Positions 18,664-26,953 of a DNA stretch of 64,000 bases are shown piece by piece (within the stretch, counting starts at the first letter, position 1; each line of letters starts with the position of its first letter). The stretch lies in NCBI RefSeq assembly GCF_025567365.1, contig NZ_JAOQJG010000002.1, forward strand, positions 124,001 to 188,000, read 5' to 3'. The stretch comes from Anaerostipes amylophilus (GTDB lineage Bacteria > Bacillota > Clostridia > Lachnospirales > Lachnospiraceae). The notes beneath the pieces are model-generated. The model was not told the DNA's origin. It did no database searches and was given only the letters and a program-made list of their open reading frames with translations. The translations under genes and the position numbers were made by a program.

Positions 18664-18781
18664 TGCACATATGTGCAGATGGATTGTATTTATGTAAGAA
18701 CAATATATTTATGGATGTCAATGAAAAATACCCACTTTGCACATATGTGCAAAACATGAGAATTTGTTGCACAGATGTGCA
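18664..18781 (+). promoter_or_regulatory. Three palindromic operators upstream of the ula operon
   Basis: TGCACATATGTGCA at 18664-18677, TTTGCACATATGTGCAAA (18-bp perfect) at 18736-18753, and TGCACAGATGTGCA at 18768-18781. The centres are 74 and 30 bp apart, close to seven and three helical turns, so all face about the same side of the DNA. They are likely sites for the SorC-type regulator encoded at 25859 or a related protein; the pairing is inference. Confidence 0.75.
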
Positions 18782-18795
18782 GCGAATGATAAGAT
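18767..18795 (+). promoter_or_regulatory. Candidate promoter of the ula operon
   Basis: TTGCAC at 18767-18772, 17-bp spacer, TAAGAT at 18790-18795. The -35 box lies within the third palindrome, so protein bound there would compete with or contact RNA polymerase. The leader to ATG 18864 is about 60 bases. Confidence 0.5.
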
Positions 18796-18863
18796 GTAAA
18801 CAACTTAAGGAGATACACATAAAGCAGCATAGAAAATATGGAGAGTTAATTAGGAGGAAACAA

Positions 18864-19313
18864 ATGAGTGAAGTAATCGAAGCAAGAAACATCAAATTGA
18901 ATGTTGAAGCATCTGACTGGAGAGATTCCATGATCAAATCAGGACAGCTTTTAGTAGACAGTGAATACATCACAAAAGATTACATTGATCTGACGATCAA
19001 ATGTGTGGAAGAAAACGGACCATACATTGTTATCATTCCAGGACTTGCACTATCACATTCAAGACCAGATGTCAGTGTTAAGAAAACAGGATTAAGCTTG
19101 ATCACATTAAGCAAGCCAGTCTGTTTTGACTGTGACAATGATCCAGTAGACATTGTTCTTACTCTGGCAGCAACAGATGACACATTTCATCTTGAAAAAC
19201 TTCAGTCCATGGCTGAATTTATCTCAGATGAAGATAACATCGAATTCATTAAGAATGCAAAGACAACTGAAGAAGTTGCCAAAGCGATCAATGAATTTGA
19301 ACCTGAAGAGTAA
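18864..19313 (+). CDS. ulaC: Ascorbate-type PTS EIIA component
   Basis: ATG 18864 follows AGGAGG by seven bases and gives 149 residues; upstream codons in the frame only run through the operators. It is a PTS EIIA of the mannitol/fructose/ascorbate group, with the active phospho-His at residue 65 in IIPGLALSHSRP. It takes phosphate from HPr and passes it to the EIIB encoded at 20838. It is first in the operon, with EIIC starting sixteen bases later. Confidence 0.88.
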   Translation: MSEVIEARNIKLNVEASDWRDSMIKSGQLLVDSEYITKDYIDLTIKCVEENGPYIVIIPGLALSHSRPDVSVKKTGLSLITLSKPVCFDCDNDPVDIVLTLAATDDTFHLEKLQSMAEFISDEDNIEFIKNAKTTEEVAKAINEFEPEE

Positions 19314-19329
19314 GAAGGGAGAATAGAGG

Positions 19330-20769
19330 ATGGAAATATTAAACACAGTATTTACTTTTGTATCCAATAACATTTTAACAAAAGCGGAGTTCTTCGTAGG
19401 ACTGATCGTCTTAGTTGGATACATTTTATTAGGAAGAAAATGGTATGAAACATTAGCAGGTTTCTTAAAAGCAGTTGTAGGTTACATGATCTTAAACGTA
19501 GGTTCTGCCGGACTGATCAACACATTCCGACCAATCCTTGCAGGATTGAACCAGAAGTTCCATTTGAATGCGGTAGTAATTGACCCGTATTTTGGATTAA
19601 ACGCAGTTAACGCAGCACTTGAAAACATTGGATTATCCGCAGCATGGACAATGACATCATTGTTAATGGCATTTATCTGGAACATCATCTTATTGATCTT
19701 CCGTAAAGCTACAAAACTTCGTACATTACTGTTAACTGGACATATCATGGTACAGCAGGCAACAACAGTAACATGGATCATATTCTTATTCATTCCAGGA
19801 CTTCGTAGTATCTGGGGAGCCGTAGCAGTCGGAATCTTAGTCGGTACATACCAGGCAGTATTCTCTAACTTAACTGTTGAACCAACAGATCGTTTAACAG
19901 ATGGTGAAGGTGGATTCGCAATCGGACATCAGCAGATGTTTGCAATTTGGTTAGCTGATAAGATCGCACCAAAGATCGGTAAAAAAGAGGATTCTATCGA
20001 GAATATCAAACTTCCAGGATTCTTACAGATGTTCAGTGACAACGTAGTATCCACATCAGTATTAATGTTCGTATTCTTCGGAATCATCATGTTAGTACTT
20101 GGTGAAGACTTCATGAGAAGCTTAGATGAGACATTCTCACAGACAACAGCATTTGGATTCTATATCTTCTCTAAAGCATTAAGCTTTACCGTTTACTTAA
20201 ATGTATTACAGGCAGGTGTTCGTATGTTCGTAGCAGAACTTACAGAATCATTCAAAGGTATTTCAGACAAGCTGCTTCCAGGAGCAATCCCAGCAGTAGA
20301 CTGTGCCGTAGCTTATGGATTCGCACCAGCAAACGCAGTAACAGTTGGTTTCTTCTGTGGAGCACTTGGACAGTTCTTAGCAATCGCAGGACTATTGATA
20401 TTCCACTCACCAGTAATGATCATCGCAGGATTCGTACCACTGTTCTTTGATAACGCAAGTATCGCAGTATACGCAAACCACAGAGGTGGAGTTAAAGCAG
20501 CTATGATCTTACCATTTATCAGTGGAATCATTCAGGTATTAGGCGGAGCCGTTTGTGCATATGTCTTACAGTTAGTAGCATTCGGAGGATGGCATGGAAA
20601 CTTCGACTTCTCAACAATTTTCCTTGTAATCTCTTATGTTGTGAAGTACTTAAAGGTACCTGGAGTTATCATTTGTGTATTAGCAATGTTAGTCATTCCT
20701 CAGATTCAGTATGCAAAATCTGATAAAGAGAAATATTTCACAGTAGGTCAGGAAGACGAAGACTACTAG
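19330..20769 (+). CDS. ulaA: Ascorbate-type PTS EIIC permease
   Basis: 479 residues with about eleven membrane helices. Family blocks are AGFLKAVVGYMILNVGSAGLI split over helix 2-3, GHQQMFAIWLADKIAPKIG in the centre, and LLPGAIPAVDCAVAYGFAPAN near the middle. This is the UlaA/SgaT fold, which carries L-ascorbate through the membrane with coupled phosphorylation to ascorbate 6-phosphate. IIA, IIC and IIB are separate genes here as in E. coli. Related permeases carry other substrates, so ascorbate is supported mainly by the ulaE/F/G neighbours. Confidence 0.88.
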   Translation: MEILNTVFTFVSNNILTKAEFFVGLIVLVGYILLGRKWYETLAGFLKAVVGYMILNVGSAGLINTFRPILAGLNQKFHLNAVVIDPYFGLNAVNAALENIGLSAAWTMTSLLMAFIWNIILLIFRKATKLRTLLLTGHIMVQQATTVTWIIFLFIPGLRSIWGAVAVGILVGTYQAVFSNLTVEPTDRLTDGEGGFAIGHQQMFAIWLADKIAPKIGKKEDSIENIKLPGFLQMFSDNVVSTSVLMFVFFGIIMLVLGEDFMRSLDETFSQTTAFGFYIFSKALSFTVYLNVLQAGVRMFVAELTESFKGISDKLLPGAIPAVDCAVAYGFAPANAVTVGFFCGALGQFLAIAGLLIFHSPVMIIAGFVPLFFDNASIAVYANHRGGVKAAMILPFISGIIQVLGGAVCAYVLQLVAFGGWHGNFDFSTIFLVISYVVKYLKVPGVIICVLAMLVIPQIQYAKSDKEKYFTVGQEDEDY

Positions 20770-20837
20770 AAATCAAAATTAGATAACAAAATATATTTAA
20801 ACAACAAACAATCAGCCAAATTCAGGAGGTATTTATT

Positions 20838-21131
20838 ATGAAAATCAAAGCAATCGCAGCATGTGGAAATGGAATGGGATCAAGCCAGATGATCAAAATG
20901 AAAATCAATAAAGTGTTCAAAAGATTAGGAATCGACGCAGAAATCGGACATATGAGTGTTGGAGAAGCAAAAGGTGTAGCAAATAACTACGATATGATCT
21001 TCGTATCTGAAACATTTACATCACAGTTCAGAGTAGGAAAAGATACAAAAGTTATAGGACTTAAGAACCTATTATCAGAAAAAGAAATCGAAGCAAAGAT
21101 CAGAGAAGCATTAGATATGCCTGCAGAATAA
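20838..21131 (+). CDS. ulaB: Ascorbate-type PTS EIIB component
   Basis: 97 residues opening MKIKAIAACGNGMGSSQM. Cys9 in the P-loop-like CGNGMGSS is the phosphorylated residue that hands phosphate to the sugar bound by EIIC. It is preceded by AGGAGG, and 68 AT-rich bases separate it from EIIC. It is followed within 16 bases by ulaE. Confidence 0.9.
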   Translation: MKIKAIAACGNGMGSSQMIKMKINKVFKRLGIDAEIGHMSVGEAKGVANNYDMIFVSETFTSQFRVGKDTKVIGLKNLLSEKEIEAKIREALDMPAE

Positions 21132-21146
21132 ACCGGGGTGAGATAG

Positions 21147-22019
21147 ATGTACGATATCAAAAAAAGGCCATTAGGAATTTATGAAAAAGCTCTTCCAAAT
21201 GATTTTACATGGCTTGAAAAAATGCAGGCTGCAAAGCAGGCAGGATTTGATTATATCGAGATTTCCATCGATGAATCTGATGAGAGATTAGCAAGACTTG
21301 ACTGGAGTGATGAGCAGATCGAAGAAATTCGTTCTTATATGAAAGAGACAGGAATCATCATTCCAAGCATGTGCTTAAGCGGTCACAGAAGATTCCCGTT
21401 TGGAAGCAAGAACAAAGAAACAAGAGACAAGGCATTTGAGATCATGGAGAAAGCAATTCTTCTGTCACAGAAATTAGGAATCAGAGTGATTCAGCTTGCA
21501 ACCTATGATGTGTATTATGAAGAATCCGATGATGAAACAAAAGCATTATTCTTAGAAGGAATGAAAAAGTCAGTAGAAATGGCAAGCCATGCAGGAGAGA
21601 TCCTTGCAATGGAGATCATGGACACACCATTTGTTGGAACAATTCTTCGTGCAATGCACTATATCAAAGAAATTCGTTCTCCATACTTCAAGATTTATCC
21701 AGATATGGGAAATCTGACACAGTTCTCTGCGGATGTTGAAAGCGAATTTGAGCTTGGAATTGGTGAAACAGTAGCGATCCACGTCAAAGAGACAAATCCT
21801 GGAGTATTCAAATGTGTACCATTTGGAGAAGGAACGGTAAGATTCACAGATATCTTTAAGAAATTAAAGGATCTGAATTATACAGGAATGTTCCTGATTG
21901 AAATGTGGGCAGATAATTCTAAGAAACAAACAATGGAAGAAGCTGTAGAAGTTATCAAACAGGCTCGTCTGTTTGTAGAAGATAAGATGGAACAGGCAGG
22001 GCTCAAAGTTCCTGCATAA
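21147..22019 (+). CDS. ulaE: L-ribulose-5-phosphate (L-xylulose-5-P) 3-epimerase
   Basis: 290 residues of the xylose-isomerase-like TIM barrel family, usual length for UlaE/SgaU. It begins with RPLGIYEKALPNDFTWLEK, has SMCLSGHRRFPFGS near residue 72, and carries metal ligands in EIMD near 155, YPDMGN near 190 and HVKETNPG near 213. It converts L-xylulose 5-phosphate to L-ribulose 5-phosphate in the ascorbate route. GGGGTGAGA precedes the ATG. Confidence 0.9.
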   Translation: MYDIKKRPLGIYEKALPNDFTWLEKMQAAKQAGFDYIEISIDESDERLARLDWSDEQIEEIRSYMKETGIIIPSMCLSGHRRFPFGSKNKETRDKAFEIMEKAILLSQKLGIRVIQLATYDVYYEESDDETKALFLEGMKKSVEMASHAGEILAMEIMDTPFVGTILRAMHYIKEIRSPYFKIYPDMGNLTQFSADVESEFELGIGETVAIHVKETNPGVFKCVPFGEGTVRFTDIFKKLKDLNYTGMFLIEMWADNSKKQTMEEAVEVIKQARLFVEDKMEQAGLKVPA

Positions 22020-22029
22020 GGAGGAAATT

Positions 22030-22857
22030 ATGTATCGAATGGTGGTAACGGATCTTGATGGGACACTGCTAAACAGCAAAAAACAGGTTTCTGACGGAAA
22101 TGCGAAAGCAATTATGAAACTTAGTAATCATGATGTAGAGTTTGTTATGGCAACAGGAAGATCTGATGTTATGACAAAAGCATATACAAAACAACTGAAG
22201 AATACCAACATCGTGATCGGATGTGACGGAGCTGCCATTCGAAACATCAGAACAGGAGAGACACTGTATGAAAATTATTTAAGCAGTGAAATCTGTCACA
22301 AGGCATTTAAAATCTGTGAAAAATATGGTTTACAGTATTATGTCTTTGCAAAAGATGAACTAGTTTCTGACGATCCTCAAAATGAAAGATTTCTGATACA
22401 TCAGAAGTTTAATAAGACAGTAGAGGGAGATGAACAGATACCAATGCAGATCGTTGATGACTTAAATGAATATGTAAATAATCATATTGTTTACAAGATC
22501 GTTGCAAGTCATAATGATACAAAATATTTAGATGAAGTAGCCGAAGTGGTCAAAAAAGAAACGGATGCAGATGCCATCCGTTCTGGGAAAAGGGTTCTTG
22601 CAATTAAGGCAAGAGGTGTTTCTAAAGCAGAGGCAATCAAAGAGCTTGCACGGATATTAGATATTTCTACCGAAGATATCATCGCATTTGGTGATGAAGT
22701 CAATGATATGGAAATGCTAAAACTGGTTGGACTAGGAATCGCAATGGAAAATGCAGATGATGTTGTGAAAGAAGCAGCAGACAGAGCTGCAGGAAACAAT
22801 GATCAGGACGGTGTTGGAAAAGAATTACAAAAAATATTTGGAAATGCAGGAAAGTAA
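22030..22857 (+). CDS. Cof-type HAD-IIB phosphatase
   Basis: 275 residues with the four HAD motifs: DLDGTLLNS (nucleophile Asp near residue 8), ATGRSD, the Lys in AIKARGVSKAEA, and GDEVNDMEML. Cof-type phosphatases act on sugar phosphates and similar small molecules. It is not part of the classical E. coli ula operon. Here it sits between ulaE and ulaF, eleven bases after ulaE, so it may relieve sugar-phosphate build-up or act on an ascorbate-route intermediate. The role is inference. Confidence 0.88.
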   Translation: MYRMVVTDLDGTLLNSKKQVSDGNAKAIMKLSNHDVEFVMATGRSDVMTKAYTKQLKNTNIVIGCDGAAIRNIRTGETLYENYLSSEICHKAFKICEKYGLQYYVFAKDELVSDDPQNERFLIHQKFNKTVEGDEQIPMQIVDDLNEYVNNHIVYKIVASHNDTKYLDEVAEVVKKETDADAIRSGKRVLAIKARGVSKAEAIKELARILDISTEDIIAFGDEVNDMEMLKLVGLGIAMENADDVVKEAADRAAGNNDQDGVGKELQKIFGNAGK

Positions 22858-22873
22858 GGAAGGAGTTAAGAAG

Positions 22874-23566
22874 ATGCTTGATGAATTAAAACAGCAAGTA
22901 TATGAAGCAAATATGGAATTACCGGCAAAAGGACTGGTAACTTATACATGGGGAAATGTCAGTGGAATCGATAGAGAACGTGGTTTGTTTGTCATTAAGC
23001 CAAGTGGTGTAGACTATGAAAAACTAACACCAGATATGTTAGTTGTCGTAGATTTAAATGGAGAAAAAGTTGAGGGTGACTTAAATCCTTCTTCAGATAC
23101 ACCAACTCACGTTAAACTTTACAAAGCGTTTCCAGAAGTTGGGGGAATCGTTCATACACATTCTCCATGGGCAACATCCTGGGCACAGGCAGGAAGAAGC
23201 ATTCCATGTTATGGAACAACACATGCAGATTATTTCTTCGGAGATATTCCATGTGCAAGAGCTTTAACAGCCGATGAGATCAATGGAGAATATGAAAAGA
23301 ATACAGGGATTGTGATCGCAGAAACATTTAAAGATAAGAATCCAGTATATGTACCAGGTGTTTTATGCACAAACCATGGACCATTTTCATGGGGAGCTGA
23401 TGCAGCAGAAGCAGTTCACAATGCAGTTGTTATGGAAGAAGTAGCTAAAATGGCATATCGCTGTGAACATCTGAAAAAAGATATTGAAGAAGCACCACAG
23501 GTATTACAGGACAAACATTTCTTCAGAAAACATGGAGAAAACGCTTATTACGGAAATGACTTATAG
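22874..23566 (+). CDS. ulaF: L-ribulose-5-phosphate 4-epimerase
   Basis: ATG 22874 follows AAGGAG and gives 230 residues, the family length. The class II aldolase/AraD fold shows WGNVSGID near residue 28, KPSGVDYEKLTPDMLVVVD, SSDTPTH and the zinc-binding GGIVHTHSPWATSWAQ. It makes D-xylulose 5-phosphate from L-ribulose 5-phosphate, feeding the pentose phosphate pathway. AraD and SgaE are close relatives; the neighbours support UlaF. Confidence 0.9.
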   Translation: MLDELKQQVYEANMELPAKGLVTYTWGNVSGIDRERGLFVIKPSGVDYEKLTPDMLVVVDLNGEKVEGDLNPSSDTPTHVKLYKAFPEVGGIVHTHSPWATSWAQAGRSIPCYGTTHADYFFGDIPCARALTADEINGEYEKNTGIVIAETFKDKNPVYVPGVLCTNHGPFSWGADAAEAVHNAVVMEEVAKMAYRCEHLKKDIEEAPQVLQDKHFFRKHGENAYYGNDL

Positions 23567-23610
23567 GATATAGAGATAGAGCATTTTGGATAGAAAAGGA
23601 GATCAAAGTT

Positions 23611-24714
23611 ATGAGTAAAATTAGTGAAATGACAAGAGAAAGCTGGATCGAAAGTACATTCCCAGAGTGGGGAACATGGTTAGTTGAAGATATTGAAAAT
23701 GAAGTTGTAGCACCAGGAAATGTAGCAATGTGGTGGCTTGGATGTACAGGTGTATGGTTTAAAACACCAGCTGACACAAACATTACCATCGACTTATGGT
23801 GTGGAAATGGTAAACGTACACATGGTGATGGAAAAATGAAAGTCGGACATCAGATGGCAAATATGTGTGGTGGACGTGCAATGCAGCCGAACCTTCGTAA
23901 TGTGCCATTTGTAATTGATCCATTTGCATTTAAGAAAGTTGATGCAGTATTAGCAACACATTATCATCAGGATCATATGTCTGCAGAATGGGCAGCACAC
24001 GTGATCAACAGTGGAATGACAACAACTGATGAAAATGGAAAAGAGATTCCAGTACCATTCATCGGACCTAAAAAATCCGTAGAATTATGGCAGAAATGGG
24101 GAGTTCCAGCAGATCGTTGCATCACAGTAAAACCTGGAGATTCCATTAAGATCAAAGATATCGAGATCATCGCGTTAGATTCCTTTGATAGAACATGTAT
24201 CGTAACAACAGACTCTACAGGTCCAGACAGAGAAGAATTAACAGGTGTATGCCCAACAGACATGGATGACAAAGCAGTTAACTACTTAGTTAAGACACCA
24301 GGTGGAAATATCTATCATTCTGGAGATTCTCACTTCTCTATCTACTTTGCAAAACATGGAAAAGATTACGATGTAGACGTAGCATTTGGATCTTTCGGAG
24401 AAAACCCAATCGGTATGCAGGATAAGATGACATCTGTAGATATTCTTCGTATGGCAGAAAACTTACAGTGCAAAGTTGTTGTACCTATTCACTGGGATGT
24501 ATGGACAAACTTCCAGGCTGACTGTGCTGAGATCAAAGTATTATACAACTTCAAGAAAGATCGTAACGAATATAAATTCCATCCATTCTTCTGGCAAGTT
24601 GGAGGAAAATACACATATCCAGCAGACAAAGACAAAATTTACTATCATCACAGAAGAGGATTCGAAGATTGCTTTGAAGCACCACAGAATATCCCATTCC
24701 GTTCTTGCTTATAG
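23611..24714 (+). CDS. ulaG: L-ascorbate-6-phosphate lactonase
   Basis: 367 residues of the metallo-beta-lactamase fold. The metal-binding HYHQDH falls at residues 117-122, and GCTGVWF, DLWCGNGKRTHGDGKM and YHSGDSHFSIYF match the UlaG group. It hydrolyses the lactone ring of ascorbate 6-phosphate to 3-keto-L-gulonate 6-phosphate. AAAGGAG precedes the ATG. The gene that should act next (ulaD, decarboxylase) is absent from this cluster. Confidence 0.92.
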   Translation: MSKISEMTRESWIESTFPEWGTWLVEDIENEVVAPGNVAMWWLGCTGVWFKTPADTNITIDLWCGNGKRTHGDGKMKVGHQMANMCGGRAMQPNLRNVPFVIDPFAFKKVDAVLATHYHQDHMSAEWAAHVINSGMTTTDENGKEIPVPFIGPKKSVELWQKWGVPADRCITVKPGDSIKIKDIEIIALDSFDRTCIVTTDSTGPDREELTGVCPTDMDDKAVNYLVKTPGGNIYHSGDSHFSIYFAKHGKDYDVDVAFGSFGENPIGMQDKMTSVDILRMAENLQCKVVVPIHWDVWTNFQADCAEIKVLYNFKKDRNEYKFHPFFWQVGGKYTYPADKDKIYYHHRRGFEDCFEAPQNIPFRSCL

Positions 24715-24729
24715 GAAGAAGGTGGCATA

Positions 24730-25779
24730 ATGAAAGTATCAAAGAAAGTTATCGGAAACTTGGAAAAATGCTATTCTGTTGCACCTTTAACTTACAAAGG
24801 AAAGAAACATATGCTCGTAGCAGCAGAAAAAGTAAATCAGTGCCGTTTATATGACCTTGAGGGAAATCAGGAAGAAGTCATCTGGGAAGGACCGGGAGGA
24901 ACCATGTCAATGGTTCAGGTCCCTGGTTCCGACGGACAGTTTTTAGCAACACATAAATTTTACTCTCCAAATGATTCCAAAGAAGCAAAGATCATCTTAG
25001 CTTACCCAGAAGATGGAGAATGGAAAGTAAGAACACTGGCAGAACTTCCATTTGTACATCGTTTTGACATTATTTCAAGAAATGGAGTAAACTATGTGAT
25101 CGCAGGTACCCTAAAATCTGGACATGAATACAAAGAAGACTGGAGAAGTCCAGGAAAGATTCAGGTATGTGTTCTTCCAGAAGATTTAAGTACCGTTGAT
25201 GAAGAACATCCATTACAATTTGAAGTATTAAAAGAAGGTTTATTAAAGAATCATGGATACTGCAAAGCAGAAGTTGATGGTGTTTTAAGATCTTATGTTG
25301 CAGCAAATGAAGGTGTCTTTGAATGCACACCACCAGAATCTGCAGAAGGAACATGGGAGATTAAACAGGTCTTAGATGAAGCAAGCAGTGATATGGCATT
25401 TGCAGACTTCGACAACGATGGTGAGTTAGAAATGTTAACAATCTCACCATTCCACGGAGAAAAGATCAGCATTTTCAAGAAAACAGATGATGAATTTAAG
25501 AAAATTTATACTTATGAAAAAGAAGCTGAATTCGCTCATGGAATCTGGGGTGGAGAGATCAATGGTGTGAACGGAGTTTTGATTGGACACAGAAAAGGTG
25601 AGAGAAATCTCTTATTCTTCAGATGCACAGATGCTGAAAAATTAATATTTACAGCTGACCTTTTAGACAGTGATGTAGGACCAGCAAACGTACTTCATTA
25701 CACAAACAATGGAGAAGATTATATTTTGTCTGCAAACAGAGAAATTGATGAAATTGCATTGTATAAAGTAGAAAAATAG
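24730..25779 (+). CDS. FG-GAP/VCBS-like beta-propeller protein of the ula operon, function unknown
   Basis: 349 residues, no signal peptide or membrane segment, so cytoplasmic. The sequence is beta-rich with repeating aromatic strands, and AFADFDNDGELEML near residue 222 matches the DxDxDG calcium-type loop of FG-GAP/VCBS repeats; other likely blades start at GPGGTMSMV, FVHRFDIIS, NHGYCKAEVDG and EFAHGIWGGEI. It is fifteen bases after ulaG and co-directional with the regulator. It is not a known ascorbate enzyme. A cytoplasmic propeller here could be a lactonase-, mutarotase- or sensor-like accessory; none is proven. Confidence 0.7.
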   Translation: MKVSKKVIGNLEKCYSVAPLTYKGKKHMLVAAEKVNQCRLYDLEGNQEEVIWEGPGGTMSMVQVPGSDGQFLATHKFYSPNDSKEAKIILAYPEDGEWKVRTLAELPFVHRFDIISRNGVNYVIAGTLKSGHEYKEDWRSPGKIQVCVLPEDLSTVDEEHPLQFEVLKEGLLKNHGYCKAEVDGVLRSYVAANEGVFECTPPESAEGTWEIKQVLDEASSDMAFADFDNDGELEMLTISPFHGEKISIFKKTDDEFKKIYTYEKEAEFAHGIWGGEINGVNGVLIGHRKGERNLLFFRCTDAEKLIFTADLLDSDVGPANVLHYTNNGEDYILSANREIDEIALYKVEK

Positions 25780-25791
25780 AGATATTGTATA

Positions 25792-25821
25792 CTGGACGCA
25801 AATTAACCAATGCGGTATAAT
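25792..25821 (+). promoter_or_regulatory. Candidate separate promoter for the SorC-type regulator
   Basis: TATAAT at 25816-25821, with a weak CTGGAC at 25792-25797 (18-bp spacer). If used, the regulator is made independently of the operon, starting about 30 bases before ATG 25859. No TGCACA palindrome occurs here. Confidence 0.4.
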
Positions 25822-25858
25822 AAAAATGCTTTGGATAAAGAATGGGAGGTGGAAAACA

Positions 25859-26818
25859 ATGAAGGAATATGATTCACTTAGTGATAACGAAAAGCGCAAC
25901 ATGCTTGCCAGTGTTGCAAACCTCTATTATAATGCGGAAATGACTCAGAATCAGATTGCGGAACGTTTTTTTACCTCACGTTCTAAGATTTCAAGAATGT
26001 TAAAAGAGGCAAGACAACTTGGAATCGTAGAAATCAAGATTTTAGAGCCATGGGATCGTAATATAGAGCTGGAACAGGAATTTATGAGAAGATTCGCACT
26101 CAAAGATGTACGAGTGATCTCAACAAAAGAAAGCAATGACACGATGGTTCTGCAGAAACTTGGAGAAGTAGCGGCTTATTATCTTGATAATCTGTTAAAT
26201 GACAATATGATTCTTGGAATTTCATGGGGAAATACTATGTATCATACAGTCAAAGCAGTAAAGACCAGCAAGAATATTCCAATCACAGTTGTACCGATCA
26301 TGGGAGCAGCGAATGTAAGAACACCAGAGAGAGATTCCTTGGATCTTTCCAAAGAACTTGCTTATGCATATGGTGGAACATATCATTATATTTACGCACC
26401 ATTGTTCGTAAACTCAGAAGAAGTCAGAGATAGTCTTGAACAAGAACCAAACATCAAAGGATGTCTTGAATTAGCAAAGAATGCAGATATCATTCTTACA
26501 AGTGTTGGTTCCATTGTTTATAAGAGTTGGAAATCATATTTAAGTACAAGAGATTTATATAATCTTGAGAAGAAAGGTGCGATCGGACATATCGGAGGAC
26601 ATTTCTATGATATGGAAGGTAATGAAGTCGTAACCCCATTTGTCAATAAGATGATCGGACTTGGAATCGAAGATATTAAAAACACAGAGAATGTCATCTG
26701 TGTCGCAGGACTTGAGATGAAAGCCGAAGCAATTCTTGGAGCTGTGAGAGGCGGATATATTAACACACTGATCACAGACGAAGAGGCAGCGAAGGCAGTA
26801 CTTGAATTATGTAAGTAA
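25859..26818 (+). CDS. SorC-family sugar-responsive transcriptional regulator
   Basis: ATG 25859 follows GGGAGGTGG and gives 319 residues; the ATG at 25826 lies on the promoter side of that site. The N-terminal helix-turn-helix (AEMTQNQIAERFFTSRSKISRML, residues 22-44) is followed by a sugar-binding domain with GISWGNTMYHTVKAV and APLFVNSEEVR, as in SorC/DeoR-like proteins. Such regulators bind a phosphorylated sugar and control the adjacent catabolic operon. It is the last gene of the cluster and the best candidate to bind the three palindromes at 18664-18781. Confidence 0.88.
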   Translation: MKEYDSLSDNEKRNMLASVANLYYNAEMTQNQIAERFFTSRSKISRMLKEARQLGIVEIKILEPWDRNIELEQEFMRRFALKDVRVISTKESNDTMVLQKLGEVAAYYLDNLLNDNMILGISWGNTMYHTVKAVKTSKNIPITVVPIMGAANVRTPERDSLDLSKELAYAYGGTYHYIYAPLFVNSEEVRDSLEQEPNIKGCLELAKNADIILTSVGSIVYKSWKSYLSTRDLYNLEKKGAIGHIGGHFYDMEGNEVVTPFVNKMIGLGIEDIKNTENVICVAGLEMKAEAILGAVRGGYINTLITDEEAAKAVLELCK

Positions 26819-26830
26819 AATACTGATTTG

Positions 26831-26945
26831 ACGCGATGCATTGGAATTTTGCCATATTTTGAACAAAATTCCAATGCATCGCGTTCAGTTGCTTATTTAT
26901 TTTTTATCATATACTCGAAATTTACAGTTGGCCAACCACCACACA
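26831..26945. repeat. Family A palindromic element (short form), also a bidirectional terminator
   Basis: A perfect 20-bp inverted repeat (26831-26850 with 26865-26884, loop 14) lies between the convergent regulator and glucosaminidase genes. Read on -, the flank to 26945 contains TTGGCCAACTG, AGTATATGA, then AAAAAATAAATAAGCAAC, which matches the left flank and left arm of the element at 55040 almost base for base. The loop CATATTTTGAAC is also shared. This copy has one outer arm only. Confidence 0.75.
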
Positions 26946-26953
26946 ATTAAAAT

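Noticed and set aside
18663..18863. In-frame N-terminal extension of the PTS EIIA gene
   Set aside because: The codons run through the operators and promoter, and the ATG at 18864 has a perfect ribosome site and matches family length.
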